A stretch of DNA of 53,138 nt, taken from positions 1-53,138 of the forward strand of contig JAQERH010000021.1 of NCBI GenBank assembly GCA_027698105.1, read 5' to 3'. Source of the stretch: Lachnospiraceae bacterium AM93-12TA. GTDB lineage: Bacteria > Bacillota > Clostridia > Lachnospirales > Lachnospiraceae. The notes below the pieces were generated by a model. It ran no database searches. It saw only the letters and a program-made list of their open reading frames with translations, and had not been told where the DNA came from. Position 1 is the first letter of the stretch, and every line of letters begins with the position of its first letter. Below, piece by piece: positions 32,837-41,871 of this stretch. The position numbers were made by a program, and so were the translations under genes.

Positions 32837-34595
32837 AATAAAATCCTCCCTTTTTCAGCAGTTCTTCATGACTTCCCTGCTCGATGATTTTCCCCTCCTT
32901 CATCACCAGAATCTGATCTGCCTTTCGGATCGTGGAAAGCCGATGAGCCACAATAAAGCTGGTACGCCCTTCCATCATCCTGTCAAAGGCCTCCTGAACC
33001 ATCAGCTCTGTTCTCGTATCAATGGATGAAGTGGCCTCATCTAAAATCAGCATGGGGGGCTGGCAAAGCATAATTCTCGCAATGCACAGAAGCTGTTTCT
33101 GTCCCTGGGAAAGGCTGCCTCCCTCCTCAGAAATCACCGTGTCATAGCCCTTTGGCATCCTGACAATAAAGCTGTGAGCATGAGCCTTTTTTGCTGCCTC
33201 TATAATCTCCTCCATAGAAGCATCCGGCCTTCCATAGGCAATATTGTCCCGAATAGACGCCGTTTTCAGCCATGTCTCCTGGAGCACCATTCCATAGGAA
33301 GCGCGCAGGCTTCTTCTGGTCATCTGCCTGATATCGCAGCCGCTGACCTGGATACTTCCCTTATCTGTATCGTAAAACCTCATTAAAAGGTTGATCACTG
33401 TACTCTTTCCGCATCCCGTAGGGCCTACAATAGCAATCTTTTTTCCTGGTTCTACTGTAAGATTCAAATCTTCTATCAGTGAAATATCCGGCTGGTAGGA
33501 AAACGCTACCTGCGACAGCGCGACCCTTCCATCTGCTTCCTTCAAATCCACTGCGTTCTCTGCTTCCGGCGGCTGCGGCTCCTCGTCGATAAGAGCAAAA
33601 ACCCTGGCAGCTGAAGCAATCGCATTCTGCAGTTCTGTGGCCACCCCTGAAATTTCATTAAACGGCTTCGTATACTGATTTGCATAGTTTAAGAAAGAGG
33701 TCAGCTGGCCCACGCTCAGAAGTCCATGAACAGCAGCTGCTGCCCCCGCAATTCCCACACTTGCGTATACCAGCCCATTTACAAATCTGGTAGCCGGATT
33801 TGTAATAGAGGAAAAAAAGGTAGCCCGGAGGCTGGATTTCTCCAGACGCTGATTGATTTGATCAAACCGCTCTTCTGCCCTGCTTTCATAGGAAAAGGCC
33901 TGGACAACCTTCTCATTTTCCACAACCTCATTAATGAGAGACGTCATCTCTCCTCTGGCCTCCGACTGCTCCTGAAACATGGAAAAGGTCTTTTTGGCAA
34001 TATAGCCTGCCACAAGCAGAGAAAGAGGTGTTACCAGAACCACCACAAGAGCGATAAAAGCGTTCACAGAAAACATGAAAATCAATGTTCCCACAATCGT
34101 CAAGGCCCCGGAAAACAGCTGGGTAAAGCCCATCAGAAGCCCATCAGAAAACTGATCCACATCTGTAATAATGCGGCTTAAAATATCTCCGTGGGGATGG
34201 CTGTCTATATATTTAAGAGGCAGAATCTCCAGACGGCAAAAGGCCTTGTCTCTTACGTCCATAGCCACTTTGTAGGTAATATGGTTATTGATGGCATTCA
34301 TCAGCCACTGAGCTGCCGCAGCAGCCAGAATGATTGCTGCCATGGTTCCAAACATCCGGAACAGACTGCTGAAATCCACCTTCCCTGGTCCTGTAATTAA
34401 ATCAACTGCTTCTCCTATCAGAATCGGCATATAGAGCGTCAGCGCCACTGTCACTGCTGACAGTAACAATGAAAGCAGCACCAGCCATCGGTAAGCTCCG
34501 ATATAATTCAGCACTCTTTTTATAGTATCTGTTTTCAGTGTATCCTTGAAATTCGTTTCATTTTCCCGGCTTTTCTGCCGCTTTATCTGTTTCAT
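32802..34595 (-). CDS. ABC exporter half-transporter, subunit B (catalytic Glu intact, LSQGQ signature)
   Basis: A 597-residue half-transporter: six TM helices (about 30-330) and a C-terminal nucleotide-binding domain. Walker A is GPTGCGKST, the Q-loop is VLQETWLK, the Walker B is MLILDEATSSID with the catalytic Glu, and the H-loop is VAHRLSTI. The signature is LSQGQ instead of LSGGQ. The ATG at 34595 shares its last base with the stop of subunit A (TGATG), with a GGAGG site, so it is preferred to the earlier ATG at 34655. It forms a heterodimer with subunit A, exporting a lipid, drug or peptide. DUF523 follows. Confidence 0.93.
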   Translation of the reverse strand: MKQIKRQKSRENETNFKDTLKTDTIKRVLNYIGAYRWLVLLSLLLSAVTVALTLYMPILIGEAVDLITGPGKVDFSSLFRMFGTMAAIILAAAAAQWLMNAINNHITYKVAMDVRDKAFCRLEILPLKYIDSHPHGDILSRIITDVDQFSDGLLMGFTQLFSGALTIVGTLIFMFSVNAFIALVVVLVTPLSLLVAGYIAKKTFSMFQEQSEARGEMTSLINEVVENEKVVQAFSYESRAEERFDQINQRLEKSSLRATFFSSITNPATRFVNGLVYASVGIAGAAAAVHGLLSVGQLTSFLNYANQYTKPFNEISGVATELQNAIASAARVFALIDEEPQPPEAENAVDLKEADGRVALSQVAFSYQPDISLIEDLNLTVEPGKKIAIVGPTGCGKSTVINLLMRFYDTDKGSIQVSGCDIRQMTRRSLRASYGMVLQETWLKTASIRDNIAYGRPDASMEEIIEAAKKAHAHSFIVRMPKGYDTVISEEGGSLSQGQKQLLCIARIMLCQPPMLILDEATSSIDTRTELMVQEAFDRMMEGRTSFIVAHRLSTIRKADQILVMKEGKIIEQGSHEELLKKGGFYYELYNSQFSAS

Positions 34596-36352
34596 CACTG
34601 CTTTGCCTCCTCTCCGGAGAGCTGAGACTGGCAGATCTCCCGATAAACAGGGCAATGTTTCAATAATTCCTCATGGCTTCCCTTTCCTGCCAGCCTTCCG
34701 TCATCCAGTACCAGAATCTGATCTGCGTATCGAAGGGCAGAAGCTCTCTGGGATACCAAAAAGACCGTCGTCCCTTCTGCGCGCTCCCTCAGCGCCTTTC
34801 TAAGTCTGGCATCCGTGGCAAAATCAAGGGCAGAAGAGCTGTCATCCAGAATCAGGATCTGGGGCTTTCGCACCAGTGCTCTGGCAATCGTCAGCCTCTG
34901 ACGCTGGCCGCCGGACAGATTTTTCCCTCCCTGAAAAATCATGGTATCCAGCCCCTCCTCCCTGGTCTTTACTATCTCCAGAGCCTGGGCCGTTTCCAAC
35001 GCCTCCCCTATCTCCTGATCCGAAGCGTTTTCTTTTCCCCAGCGCATATTGTCGCGGATTGTTCCCTTAAACAGAACTGCCTTCTGGGGAACCACTCCGA
35101 TTCTCCCCCGAAGCCTGGACAGCGGAATGGCTCTCACATCCGTTCCATCGACCAGTACCTGTCCTTCCGTCACATCGTAAAAACGGGGAATCAGATTTAC
35201 CAGAGTGGACTTTCCTGAGCCGGTTCCTCCTATCACTCCTATCATTTCTCCAGGCGCAGCATCAAAGCTGATATGAGAAAGGGAAGCCTCTTTCGAACCC
35301 TGATAGGAAAAGCTTACGTTTTGGAAGGAAACCCTGGGCATTCCTGGTACAGCAGCCTTCTCCTCTGATTTCTCCTGCTCTCTCTGCTGTTCTCCCGGAT
35401 CCACAATGCTGCTTTTCATCTCAAACACACGGTTAATGCGTCCTGCACAGGCCAGGGCCTTTGTGATGGAAATAATCAGGTTTGCCAGCTTGATCAGCTC
35501 CACCAGAATCTGTGACATATAGTTAACAAGGGCCACCACTTCTCCCTGGGAAAGCCGTCCGCTGTCCACCTGAACTGCGCCTGTGTAGATTAAAATGATA
35601 ATTGCCAGATTGACAATCACATAGGTAACTGGATTTAACAGGGCGGAAATCCTTCCCACAAAAAGCTGGAACCGGATCAGCATCCCCCCTTCTTTTTTAA
35701 AAGCTTCTGCTTCATCCTGTTCTCTGTTAAAAGCACGGATCACCCTGGCTCCTGACAGATTTTCCCTGGTAATCTGCATGACCCCGTCTAACTGCCTCTG
35801 GACTTTTTTATAGAGAGGCATACTAAGCAGCATGATTCCGAATACCACAGCAGACAGAAGGGGAATGGCCAGAACAAAAATCAGGGCTGATTTCACGTCA
35901 ATGGTAAAAGCCATAATCATGGCTCCAAAGACAATAAACGGAGAACGTAAAAACAGGCGGAGCGTCAGATTCACGCCCGACTGTACCTGGTTTACATCAC
36001 TGGTCATCCTGGTAATCAGCGTAGCGGTCCCCTGCGTGTCAATTTCTGAATAGGAAAGACGGTTAATATGACGGAACAGATCACGCCGAATCCCCGCTCC
36101 AAATCCCACTGCCGCCTTTGCCGCAAAATACTGGGCTGTCAGAGAGCAGGCCAGACCGATTGCTCCCAGGAGTACCAGAACTACTCCCATCTTTAAAATG
36201 AAGGCCATATCCTGATTTTTAATGCCTGTGTCAATGATTTCAGCCATTACAAGGGGAACCAGCAGTTCAAAGCTGGCCTCCAGCATTTTGAAAAGAGGCG
36301 CCAATACCGCCTCTTTTTTATAGATGCTTAGATATTTCAGTAACTTTTTCAT
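34595..36352 (-). CDS. ABC exporter half-transporter, subunit A (catalytic Glu replaced by Asp)
   Basis: A 585-residue half-transporter with six TM helices and a nucleotide-binding domain. Walker A is GGTGSGKST, the signature is the canonical LSGGQRQRL, but Walker B reads ILILDDSSSALD, with Asp where the catalytic Glu is expected. In heterodimeric exporters of the BmrCD/TM287-288 type this marks the degenerate ATP site. The partner has LSQGQ and an intact Glu, exactly complementary. The first gene of the pair starts at 36352 with an AAGAGGATT-type site. The substrate is not readable. Confidence 0.93.
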   Translation of the reverse strand: MKKLLKYLSIYKKEAVLAPLFKMLEASFELLVPLVMAEIIDTGIKNQDMAFILKMGVVLVLLGAIGLACSLTAQYFAAKAAVGFGAGIRRDLFRHINRLSYSEIDTQGTATLITRMTSDVNQVQSGVNLTLRLFLRSPFIVFGAMIMAFTIDVKSALIFVLAIPLLSAVVFGIMLLSMPLYKKVQRQLDGVMQITRENLSGARVIRAFNREQDEAEAFKKEGGMLIRFQLFVGRISALLNPVTYVIVNLAIIILIYTGAVQVDSGRLSQGEVVALVNYMSQILVELIKLANLIISITKALACAGRINRVFEMKSSIVDPGEQQREQEKSEEKAAVPGMPRVSFQNVSFSYQGSKEASLSHISFDAAPGEMIGVIGGTGSGKSTLVNLIPRFYDVTEGQVLVDGTDVRAIPLSRLRGRIGVVPQKAVLFKGTIRDNMRWGKENASDQEIGEALETAQALEIVKTREEGLDTMIFQGGKNLSGGQRQRLTIARALVRKPQILILDDSSSALDFATDARLRKALRERAEGTTVFLVSQRASALRYADQILVLDDGRLAGKGSHEELLKHCPVYREICQSQLSGEEAKQ

Positions 36353-36379
36353 TGCAATCCTCTTAATTTTGAAGAAAAG

Positions 36380-36408
36380 TTGTTATTTTTTCTCCCCCGT
36401 GATAATAT
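36380..36408 (+). promoter_or_regulatory. Possible sigma-A promoter of the YihY/BrkB gene
   Basis: TTGTTA (36380-36385), a 17-base spacer and TAATAT (36403-36408), 32 bases before the ATG at 36441. It lies in the short gap divergent from the ABC exporter genes. Confidence 0.5.
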
Positions 36409-36440
36409 GTTAATAGAATTTAAAGGGATGGAGAACATGT

Positions 36441-37280
36441 ATGATCTATTTTCTGGTACACTGCAAGCAGATCTATGATAAATTTGTGAAAGATGAAATC
36501 ACGGTGTATGCCGCTCAGGCATCCTTTTTTATTGTGCTTTCCTCTGTGCCGTTTATCATTCTTCTTCTTACTGTACTTCAGTTTGTTCCCGCTGTGCAGC
36601 AGTCGGATCTGCTCTACCTGCTGTCCCGCCTGCTTCCCATTGAGGTACAGCCTCTGGTTTATACCATTATCGGAGAAATCTATTCAAAATCCTCTGCAGC
36701 AATTCTCTCTGCGTCCTCCATCGTTACTCTGTGGTCAGCTGCCAGAGGGATGCAGGGCATTGAGCGGGGATTAAACAGAATCACAGACTGCACCAGGCGA
36801 AGAGGCTATGTAGTCAGCCGTCTGATGAATGCCGGCTACACCATTGTGTTCATGGCTGTCTGCGTTATGTCTCTGGCGCTGCTGGTATTCGGAACGGTTC
36901 TTCAGAATCTGCTTCTGCGGATTCTGCCTTTTCTTAAATATCTCGCCCCCTACCTGATCAGTGTGCGGTCTATTCTGTCTCTGATTATTCTGGCTGTGTT
37001 CTTCACAGGCCTTTACACATTTCTCCCTTACGAGAAAATGAGGCTGAAAGAACAGCTTCCAGGAGCTGTATTTTCCACTGTATGCTGGATTTTGTTCTCC
37101 TTCGCCTTTTCCCTCTATTTTAAATACTTTTCAAGATTTTCCACCATGTATGGAAGTCTTGCCAGCGTTGCTGTTCTGATGCTGTGGCTGTACTTCTGCA
37201 TCTGTATTCTCTTCATAGGAGCAGAAATCAATTTCCACCTGTCTAAAATGGATCGCTGCCGCAGCAGCCGGCATTCCTGA
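36441..37280 (+). CDS. YihY/BrkB-family membrane protein
   Basis: A 279-residue integral membrane protein with about six hydrophobic helices. It shows the family marks AAQASFFIVLSSVPFIILLL near the N-terminus, SAARGMQGIERGLNRI in the middle, YTFLPYEKMRLKEQLPGAVFSTVCW, and the C-terminal YGSLASVAVLMLWLYFCICILFIGAEIN. The family was once called ribonuclease BN but is not a nuclease; its function is unknown. The start is at the ATG nearest an ATGGAG site. It is a single gene. Confidence 0.9.
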   Translation: MIYFLVHCKQIYDKFVKDEITVYAAQASFFIVLSSVPFIILLLTVLQFVPAVQQSDLLYLLSRLLPIEVQPLVYTIIGEIYSKSSAAILSASSIVTLWSAARGMQGIERGLNRITDCTRRRGYVVSRLMNAGYTIVFMAVCVMSLALLVFGTVLQNLLLRILPFLKYLAPYLISVRSILSLIILAVFFTGLYTFLPYEKMRLKEQLPGAVFSTVCWILFSFAFSLYFKYFSRFSTMYGSLASVAVLMLWLYFCICILFIGAEINFHLSKMDRCRSSRHS

Positions 37281-37331
37281 AAGGGAAGTACCGGCAGGCG
37301 GCAGCAAACGGATCCTTGTCAGACACTTCTT

Positions 37332-38816
37332 CTATTTTCCGTATCGTTCTGTTAAATATTCCACATAGTAGGATGGATTGAAATCTTCCCCAGTAGCATC
37401 CTTTAAAAGTTCACGGCTGGTCTTGAGTTTTCCGTACTGATGAATGTGTTCCCGCAGGTACTCTCTGATGGCATCTGCCTTTCCCTCCCTGAGAAGACCG
37501 TCAAAATCCATCTCCTGCTTCATCTTATGATAAAGCTGGGCGCCGAACGCATTCCCCAGGGCATAGGATGGAAAATATCCGAAGGATCCCTGAGACCAGT
37601 GAATATCCTGGAGAATCCCTTCTCCGTCATGTTCCGGACGAATTCCCAGATACTCCTCATACTTATCATTCCACAGGCCAGGAAGACTGTCAATATCCGC
37701 GTCCTCCTCGATCATCAGCTTCTCCATCTCATAGCGCACCAGTACATGAAGACAATAAGAGAGCTCATCTGCCTCTGTCCGGATCAGCCCTGGAATCGTT
37801 TTATTCACTGCAGCCAGAAAATCGTCCAGACTCACATTCGTGAGAGGGCTGCCGAATATCTCCTGAATCTTTCCATAAATGGGAACCCAGAAATTTCTGT
37901 TCCGCCCCATAATGTTCTCAAAAAATCTGGACTGTGACTCGTGCATTCCCATGGAAGCACCCTGTCCGGCAGGTGTCTGTGTCAGATCATCCCTGATTCC
38001 CAGCTCATAGACAGCATGGCCTGACTCATGGATTACAGAATAGATGGAGGAATCGATCCGATCCAGGTAATGGGTTGTAATTCTCACATCTTTATTGTGG
38101 AGATTTGTGGTAAACGGATGGGCGCTGACAGCCAGAATTCCACGATTAAAATCAAAGCCCACATATTCTGCCAGAAAACGGGCCGCCTTCTCCTGCTGCT
38201 CCTCTGTATAGCCTGCGCTTAAAAAGCTGTCGTCAACCATTTCAGAGCGCTTTGAAGAGTCCTTTAAGAGCGGCACAATTCCTTCTTTCACAATGCGGAA
38301 AAATTCGTCCAGCTCCTTCATGCCAAAATCTTTCTCATAATTGTTCAGCATAACATCGTAAAGTTTCTGTCCTTCCTTGGCCTGGTAGGAGGCAAAACGC
38401 TTCTGATAATCCACAATTTCTTTTAAAACAGGCGCAAACAGGGAGAAATCTCTCTTCTCTCTAGCATCCGCCCAGATACCAGTGGCTTTTGCCGTCAGCT
38501 CGGCAAAACTGCGGTACTCGTCAGCCGGGATACGCTCCAGCTTCTCTACCTCTTCTCCAGCCTCCCTGACGATAGCCTGCTCCACTTCTGTCAGCTCAGA
38601 CATCTGGCTGCCGCACTCCTTCAGAGCCTGTTTAAGCGCCTCTCCTGTCATAATATCAAGATACTGGCTGGAGAGAGAACCAATAACTGCTGCCGTTCTC
38701 TCAGCTGCCTCCTTCGGCGCAGCCGTCTCATTATCCCACTCAAACAATACCATAGCAGTCTGAAGGGCGGTTGCCTTTTCCAGCTGCTCCTGCAGTTTTT
38801 CAAATGACTGATTCAT
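37332..38816 (-). CDS. M32-family carboxypeptidase (Taq-type)
   Basis: A 494-residue metallo-carboxypeptidase. The zinc motif HESGH is at residues 263-267 (SVIHESGHAVYELG), and a conserved DRIDSSIYS precedes it. The later blocks HESQSRFFENIMGR and DIHWSQGSFGYFPSYALGNAFGAQ are typical of M32 enzymes. It is a cytoplasmic enzyme that removes C-terminal residues from peptides, without a signal peptide. The length fits the family (about 500). It has its own promoter. Confidence 0.95.
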   Translation of the reverse strand: MNQSFEKLQEQLEKATALQTAMVLFEWDNETAAPKEAAERTAAVIGSLSSQYLDIMTGEALKQALKECGSQMSELTEVEQAIVREAGEEVEKLERIPADEYRSFAELTAKATGIWADAREKRDFSLFAPVLKEIVDYQKRFASYQAKEGQKLYDVMLNNYEKDFGMKELDEFFRIVKEGIVPLLKDSSKRSEMVDDSFLSAGYTEEQQEKAARFLAEYVGFDFNRGILAVSAHPFTTNLHNKDVRITTHYLDRIDSSIYSVIHESGHAVYELGIRDDLTQTPAGQGASMGMHESQSRFFENIMGRNRNFWVPIYGKIQEIFGSPLTNVSLDDFLAAVNKTIPGLIRTEADELSYCLHVLVRYEMEKLMIEEDADIDSLPGLWNDKYEEYLGIRPEHDGEGILQDIHWSQGSFGYFPSYALGNAFGAQLYHKMKQEMDFDGLLREGKADAIREYLREHIHQYGKLKTSRELLKDATGEDFNPSYYVEYLTERYGK

Positions 38817-38888
38817 AATTCTATTCTCCTTTTTCTTCCTCCTGCCCTCTTTGCGGTTCCCGCCGGGGCCTAAGTGGTATTATATGCC

Positions 38889-38917
38889 ATTTTAATATAA
38901 TTACCCGAATGTTTCAA
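38889..38917 (-). promoter_or_regulatory. Sigma-A promoter of the M32 carboxypeptidase gene
   Basis: Minus-strand TTGAAA (38917-38912), a 17-base spacer and TAAAAT (38894-38889), 72 bases before the start. A second TATAAT lies a few bases downstream. Confidence 0.6.
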
Positions 38918-38998
38918 CTAAAACGAAATTTCCTGCCGGATCAGAAAAGGCTGCAGCACACGCCCTTTCTGTGTACTCCAGCCCTCTGTCCGTTGCTT

Positions 38999-39451
38999 TT
39001 AAAAGTACTTTTTTGACCCCCAAAGATTACTCTTCTTCAAATCCAGGTATTCATGATATGCCTTTTCCAGAATCTGCTTTTCGTTGGAAAACTTAAGCAG
39101 GTGATAAGCCTCATAAAACTTATAGTACCCCGAATCCACAAAATACTCTTCCCGCTGTGGTTTACTGTAATAGCTGTCCGCCATCATCAGATACCAGTGA
39201 ACATCCTTCTCCACCATATCCTGCGGAGTATTGAATGTATACTGGCTCTTGCCGATATACTTGATAATCGACGCAGTGACGCCAGTCTCTTCCTTGACCT
39301 CTCTGAGGGCAGTCTCCTTAAACTCTTCCCCAGGCTCTACAGTTCCCTTAGGCAAAACCCATCCTTCATACTTGTTTTTATAATTCTTATACAAAACAAG
39401 AATTTTACCTCGAAAAATAACCACACCGCCGCAGCTCGTTGCCTCAATCAT
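38999..39451 (-). CDS. NUDIX hydrolase
   Basis: A 150-residue NUDIX hydrolase. The Nudix box runs from G36 to V58, with E42, R50, E51, E54, E55 and G57, so it fits GX5EX7REUXEEXGU fully. It probably cleaves a nucleoside diphosphate linked to another group, in the cytoplasm. The C-terminal tail (about 105-150) is a charged helical extension. The ATG at 39451 has an AGGAGGG site at six bases; the longer frame to 39532 is not supported. A promoter with TTGCAC and TATACT lies just upstream. Confidence 0.92.
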   Translation of the reverse strand: MIEATSCGGVVIFRGKILVLYKNYKNKYEGWVLPKGTVEPGEEFKETALREVKEETGVTASIIKYIGKSQYTFNTPQDMVEKDVHWYLMMADSYYSKPQREEYFVDSGYYKFYEAYHLLKFSNEKQILEKAYHEYLDLKKSNLWGSKKYF

Positions 39452-39484
39452 CGCAATCCCTCCTGGCGTTGTTATACTGAGTTT

Positions 39485-39513
39485 AGTATACTGCTTTTTG
39501 AGGCAATGTGCAA
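39485..39513 (-). promoter_or_regulatory. Sigma-A promoter of the NUDIX gene
   Basis: Minus-strand TTGCAC (39513-39508), a 17-base spacer and TATACT (39490-39485), 33 bases before the start codon. Confidence 0.6.
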
Positions 39514-39542
39514 GCCGGAGAGAAAAATCCATGATGCATCTG

Positions 39543-40313
39543 CTACACTCCCGCCGCCAGATCCAGCGCCATTTTGATCACAAGAAGAGCCGCAATTCCC
39601 AGCATCATGGGGCGGATAAATTTTGTGCCCTTTTTAATGGCCATTCCAGCCCCCACATATCCTCCCAGCATACCGCACAGGGATACTGGAATGGTAACAG
39701 TCCAGATGACCTTTCCGGCCAGAATGTAGGATAAGGAGGCCGCCAGAGTGGAGGCCAAAAGAATAACCTTTGTATTTCCCGATGCAGTGATCAGATCGTA
39801 TTTTAAAAGCTTCGTAAACAGAATCATTACAACCGTGCCAGAACCAGGGCCTAAAATTCCGTCGTAAAATCCCATCATGGCACCTGCAAGGACACAGAGT
39901 CCGATCCGTTTCCATCCCGTAATCTCTGAAGTCCTGTTTACCTCCGGATAGTGTTTCTGGAAAAAAATCAGAGCTGCTACAGCCGGCATGGATGCCAGAA
40001 TCATAATTTTAAGCGGGCGATCCGGCAAATGCAGTACGATCTGGGCTCCACAGGTAGAACATACAAAAGTCACCGCTCCCACAAATAAAGCTGTTTTCAT
40101 ATCGATCAGCCCGTTTTTAAAAAAGCGGATAAAGGAGGTAAAGCCTCCTACCACGCAGCCCACCTTGTTGCAGGCATAAGCACTGTGAACCGGCATTCCT
40201 GTAAACAGATAGGCCGGCAGGGCTACCAGCCCTCCGCCTCCTGAGACTGCGTCTACAAAGCTGGTAAAAAAGAATATCGGGCATAAGAACAGTATCATCT
40301 GAAGCTGTGTCAT
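39543..40313 (-). CDS. TauE/SafE-family sulfite or organosulfonate exporter
   Basis: A 256-residue membrane protein with about seven to eight hydrophobic helices and the two-fold TauE/SafE (DUF81) plan. The motifs are FFFTSFVDAVSGGGGLVALPA near the N-terminus and MGFYDGILGPGSGTVVMILFTKLL in the second half. Members export sulfite, sulfoacetate or related anions; here the substrate is unknown. The ATG at 40313 has an AGGAG site seven bases away; the earlier ATG at 40361 does not. It lies 13 bases past the PBP stop and is the last gene of the U32/FtsW/PBP operon. Confidence 0.9.
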   Translation of the reverse strand: MTQLQMILFLCPIFFFTSFVDAVSGGGGLVALPAYLFTGMPVHSAYACNKVGCVVGGFTSFIRFFKNGLIDMKTALFVGAVTFVCSTCGAQIVLHLPDRPLKIMILASMPAVAALIFFQKHYPEVNRTSEITGWKRIGLCVLAGAMMGFYDGILGPGSGTVVMILFTKLLKYDLITASGNTKVILLASTLAASLSYILAGKVIWTVTIPVSLCGMLGGYVGAGMAIKKGTKFIRPMMLGIAALLVIKMALDLAAGV

Positions 40314-40326
40314 GAATCTTCTCCTG

Positions 40327-41871
40327 TCAGTTCCCCTGCTGCTGCAGAGGATTTTTCTCAAAATATTTGTCCATTACGGCCCTGGCCACAGGTCCCGCCT
40401 GCTTTCCGCCAGATCCGCTCTCCTCCAGAAGCACGCAGACTGCGAGCCTCGGAGCCTCTGCCGGAGCATAGCCTACAAACCAGGCGTGAGTCTCCTTCCC
40501 TGTCTCAAACTCAGCAGAGCCTGTCTTTCCCGCCGCTGTATAAGGAGCACCCCTAAGAGCAGATCCTGTTCCGTCTGTAACAACCGCTGTCATAAGACCG
40601 TTTAAAGCAGACGCATCCTCAGGGCTCATAAGGGCCCCAAATGACTCCGGAAGAATTTTTTTTACCGTCTGCCCTCCTGCATTCTCCACATGATCAATCA
40701 GATACGGCTTCATCAGAGTGCCTCCATTGGCAATAGCCGCTGTGATCATCAGGTTATGCATAGGTGTAATCTGCGTTTTTCCCTGTCCAATGGAGGTCTG
40801 AAGCCGTTCCCATTCCCCGGCCCCTTCCCCCATGACAAAAGAGCTTTCCTTATAGGGAAGAGACAGAGGAAGGCTTCTGTTAAACAGAAGCTGATTGGCC
40901 AGACTTCCAAACTGCGTCAGATTCAGTCCCAGTCCCATAGAGGAAAAAGCACCGTTGCAGGAATTGGCAAATGCCATCCTCAGATCCTGGCTGCCATGAG
41001 ATTCTCCGTGGTAGCAGCGGATCTGATATTCTCCCTGCTCCATCAGACCGTCGCAGTCAAAATGGAACTGGCTCATGCCATCCGGGTTCTCATGCAGATA
41101 CTCCAGCGCTGTCACAATCTTAAAAGTGGAACCTGGGGAGTAAAGTCCTTGGGTAGCCCGGTTGACCAGGTGTGCCTTGGTATTTTCAGGGGATGTCAGT
41201 TCCCCCCACTGCTCATCTACCGTGTTGGCATTAAAATTAGGCTGTGACACCATGGTAAGAATCTTCCCTGTATCGGGTTCCATGGCAATGACCGCTCCTC
41301 TTCTGTTGCCCATAGCGTCGGAGGCTGCCTGCTGCAGATCTGAATCCAGGGTTGTCACCACATTATCTCCTGCATTTTTCTTTCCCTGCAGCTCATTGAC
41401 TGTTTTCTCCACCAGATTGACATGGGAGGACAACAGATAAAAATTCGCAAGCGCTTCAATACCGGTCTTTCCGTTTTTTCCGGAATAACCAGCAGAATGA
41501 ACGTAGAGGTAATTATAGGGATAATACCTCTTTTCCGTACCGTCTTCCGCCACCTGTGTCTCTGCCAGAACCTTTCCGTCACTGCTCAGGATTTTTCCTC
41601 TGACAATCCGGTCAGAAAACCGATCCAGTCTGGCGTTGTAGGAACTGTTGATGACTGTTTCGCTGTCAAACTGAAGAAACCAGCCCAGATAGAGACACAT
41701 ACCAATGAACAGTGCTGCAAAAGCGTAGGTAATCCGAAGAATATTTTTATCTGACCTCTCTCTGGAGGCCTCCCTAAGCTCCCGCTCCTCTGTATCCCCG
41801 GAGCGTTTTCTGGAACGGGAAGCTGACGCTTTTCCCCGTGTTTCAGGACTCGGATCATTCTTCTTCATCAT
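40327..41871 (-). CDS. Class B penicillin-binding protein (PbpA/PBP2-type)
   Basis: A 514-residue monofunctional transpeptidase. The N-terminal cytoplasmic tail is charged and followed by a TM helix (about 48-70). The transpeptidase domain has SxxK as STFK (GLYSPGSTFKIVTALE), SxN as SCN and KTG as AGKTGSAEF. It is short, with only a small non-catalytic domain, like the PbpA that partners RodA/FtsW-type polymerases. Its gene overlaps the FtsW/RodA-family gene upstream by 17 bases (start 41871, with an AGGAAG site), so the two form a SEDS-PBP pair that makes peptidoglycan for growth, division or spore cortex. Confidence 0.93.
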   Translation of the reverse strand: MMKKNDPSPETRGKASASRSRKRSGDTEERELREASRERSDKNILRITYAFAALFIGMCLYLGWFLQFDSETVINSSYNARLDRFSDRIVRGKILSSDGKVLAETQVAEDGTEKRYYPYNYLYVHSAGYSGKNGKTGIEALANFYLLSSHVNLVEKTVNELQGKKNAGDNVVTTLDSDLQQAASDAMGNRRGAVIAMEPDTGKILTMVSQPNFNANTVDEQWGELTSPENTKAHLVNRATQGLYSPGSTFKIVTALEYLHENPDGMSQFHFDCDGLMEQGEYQIRCYHGESHGSQDLRMAFANSCNGAFSSMGLGLNLTQFGSLANQLLFNRSLPLSLPYKESSFVMGEGAGEWERLQTSIGQGKTQITPMHNLMITAAIANGGTLMKPYLIDHVENAGGQTVKKILPESFGALMSPEDASALNGLMTAVVTDGTGSALRGAPYTAAGKTGSAEFETGKETHAWFVGYAPAEAPRLAVCVLLEESGSGGKQAGPVARAVMDKYFEKNPLQQQGN

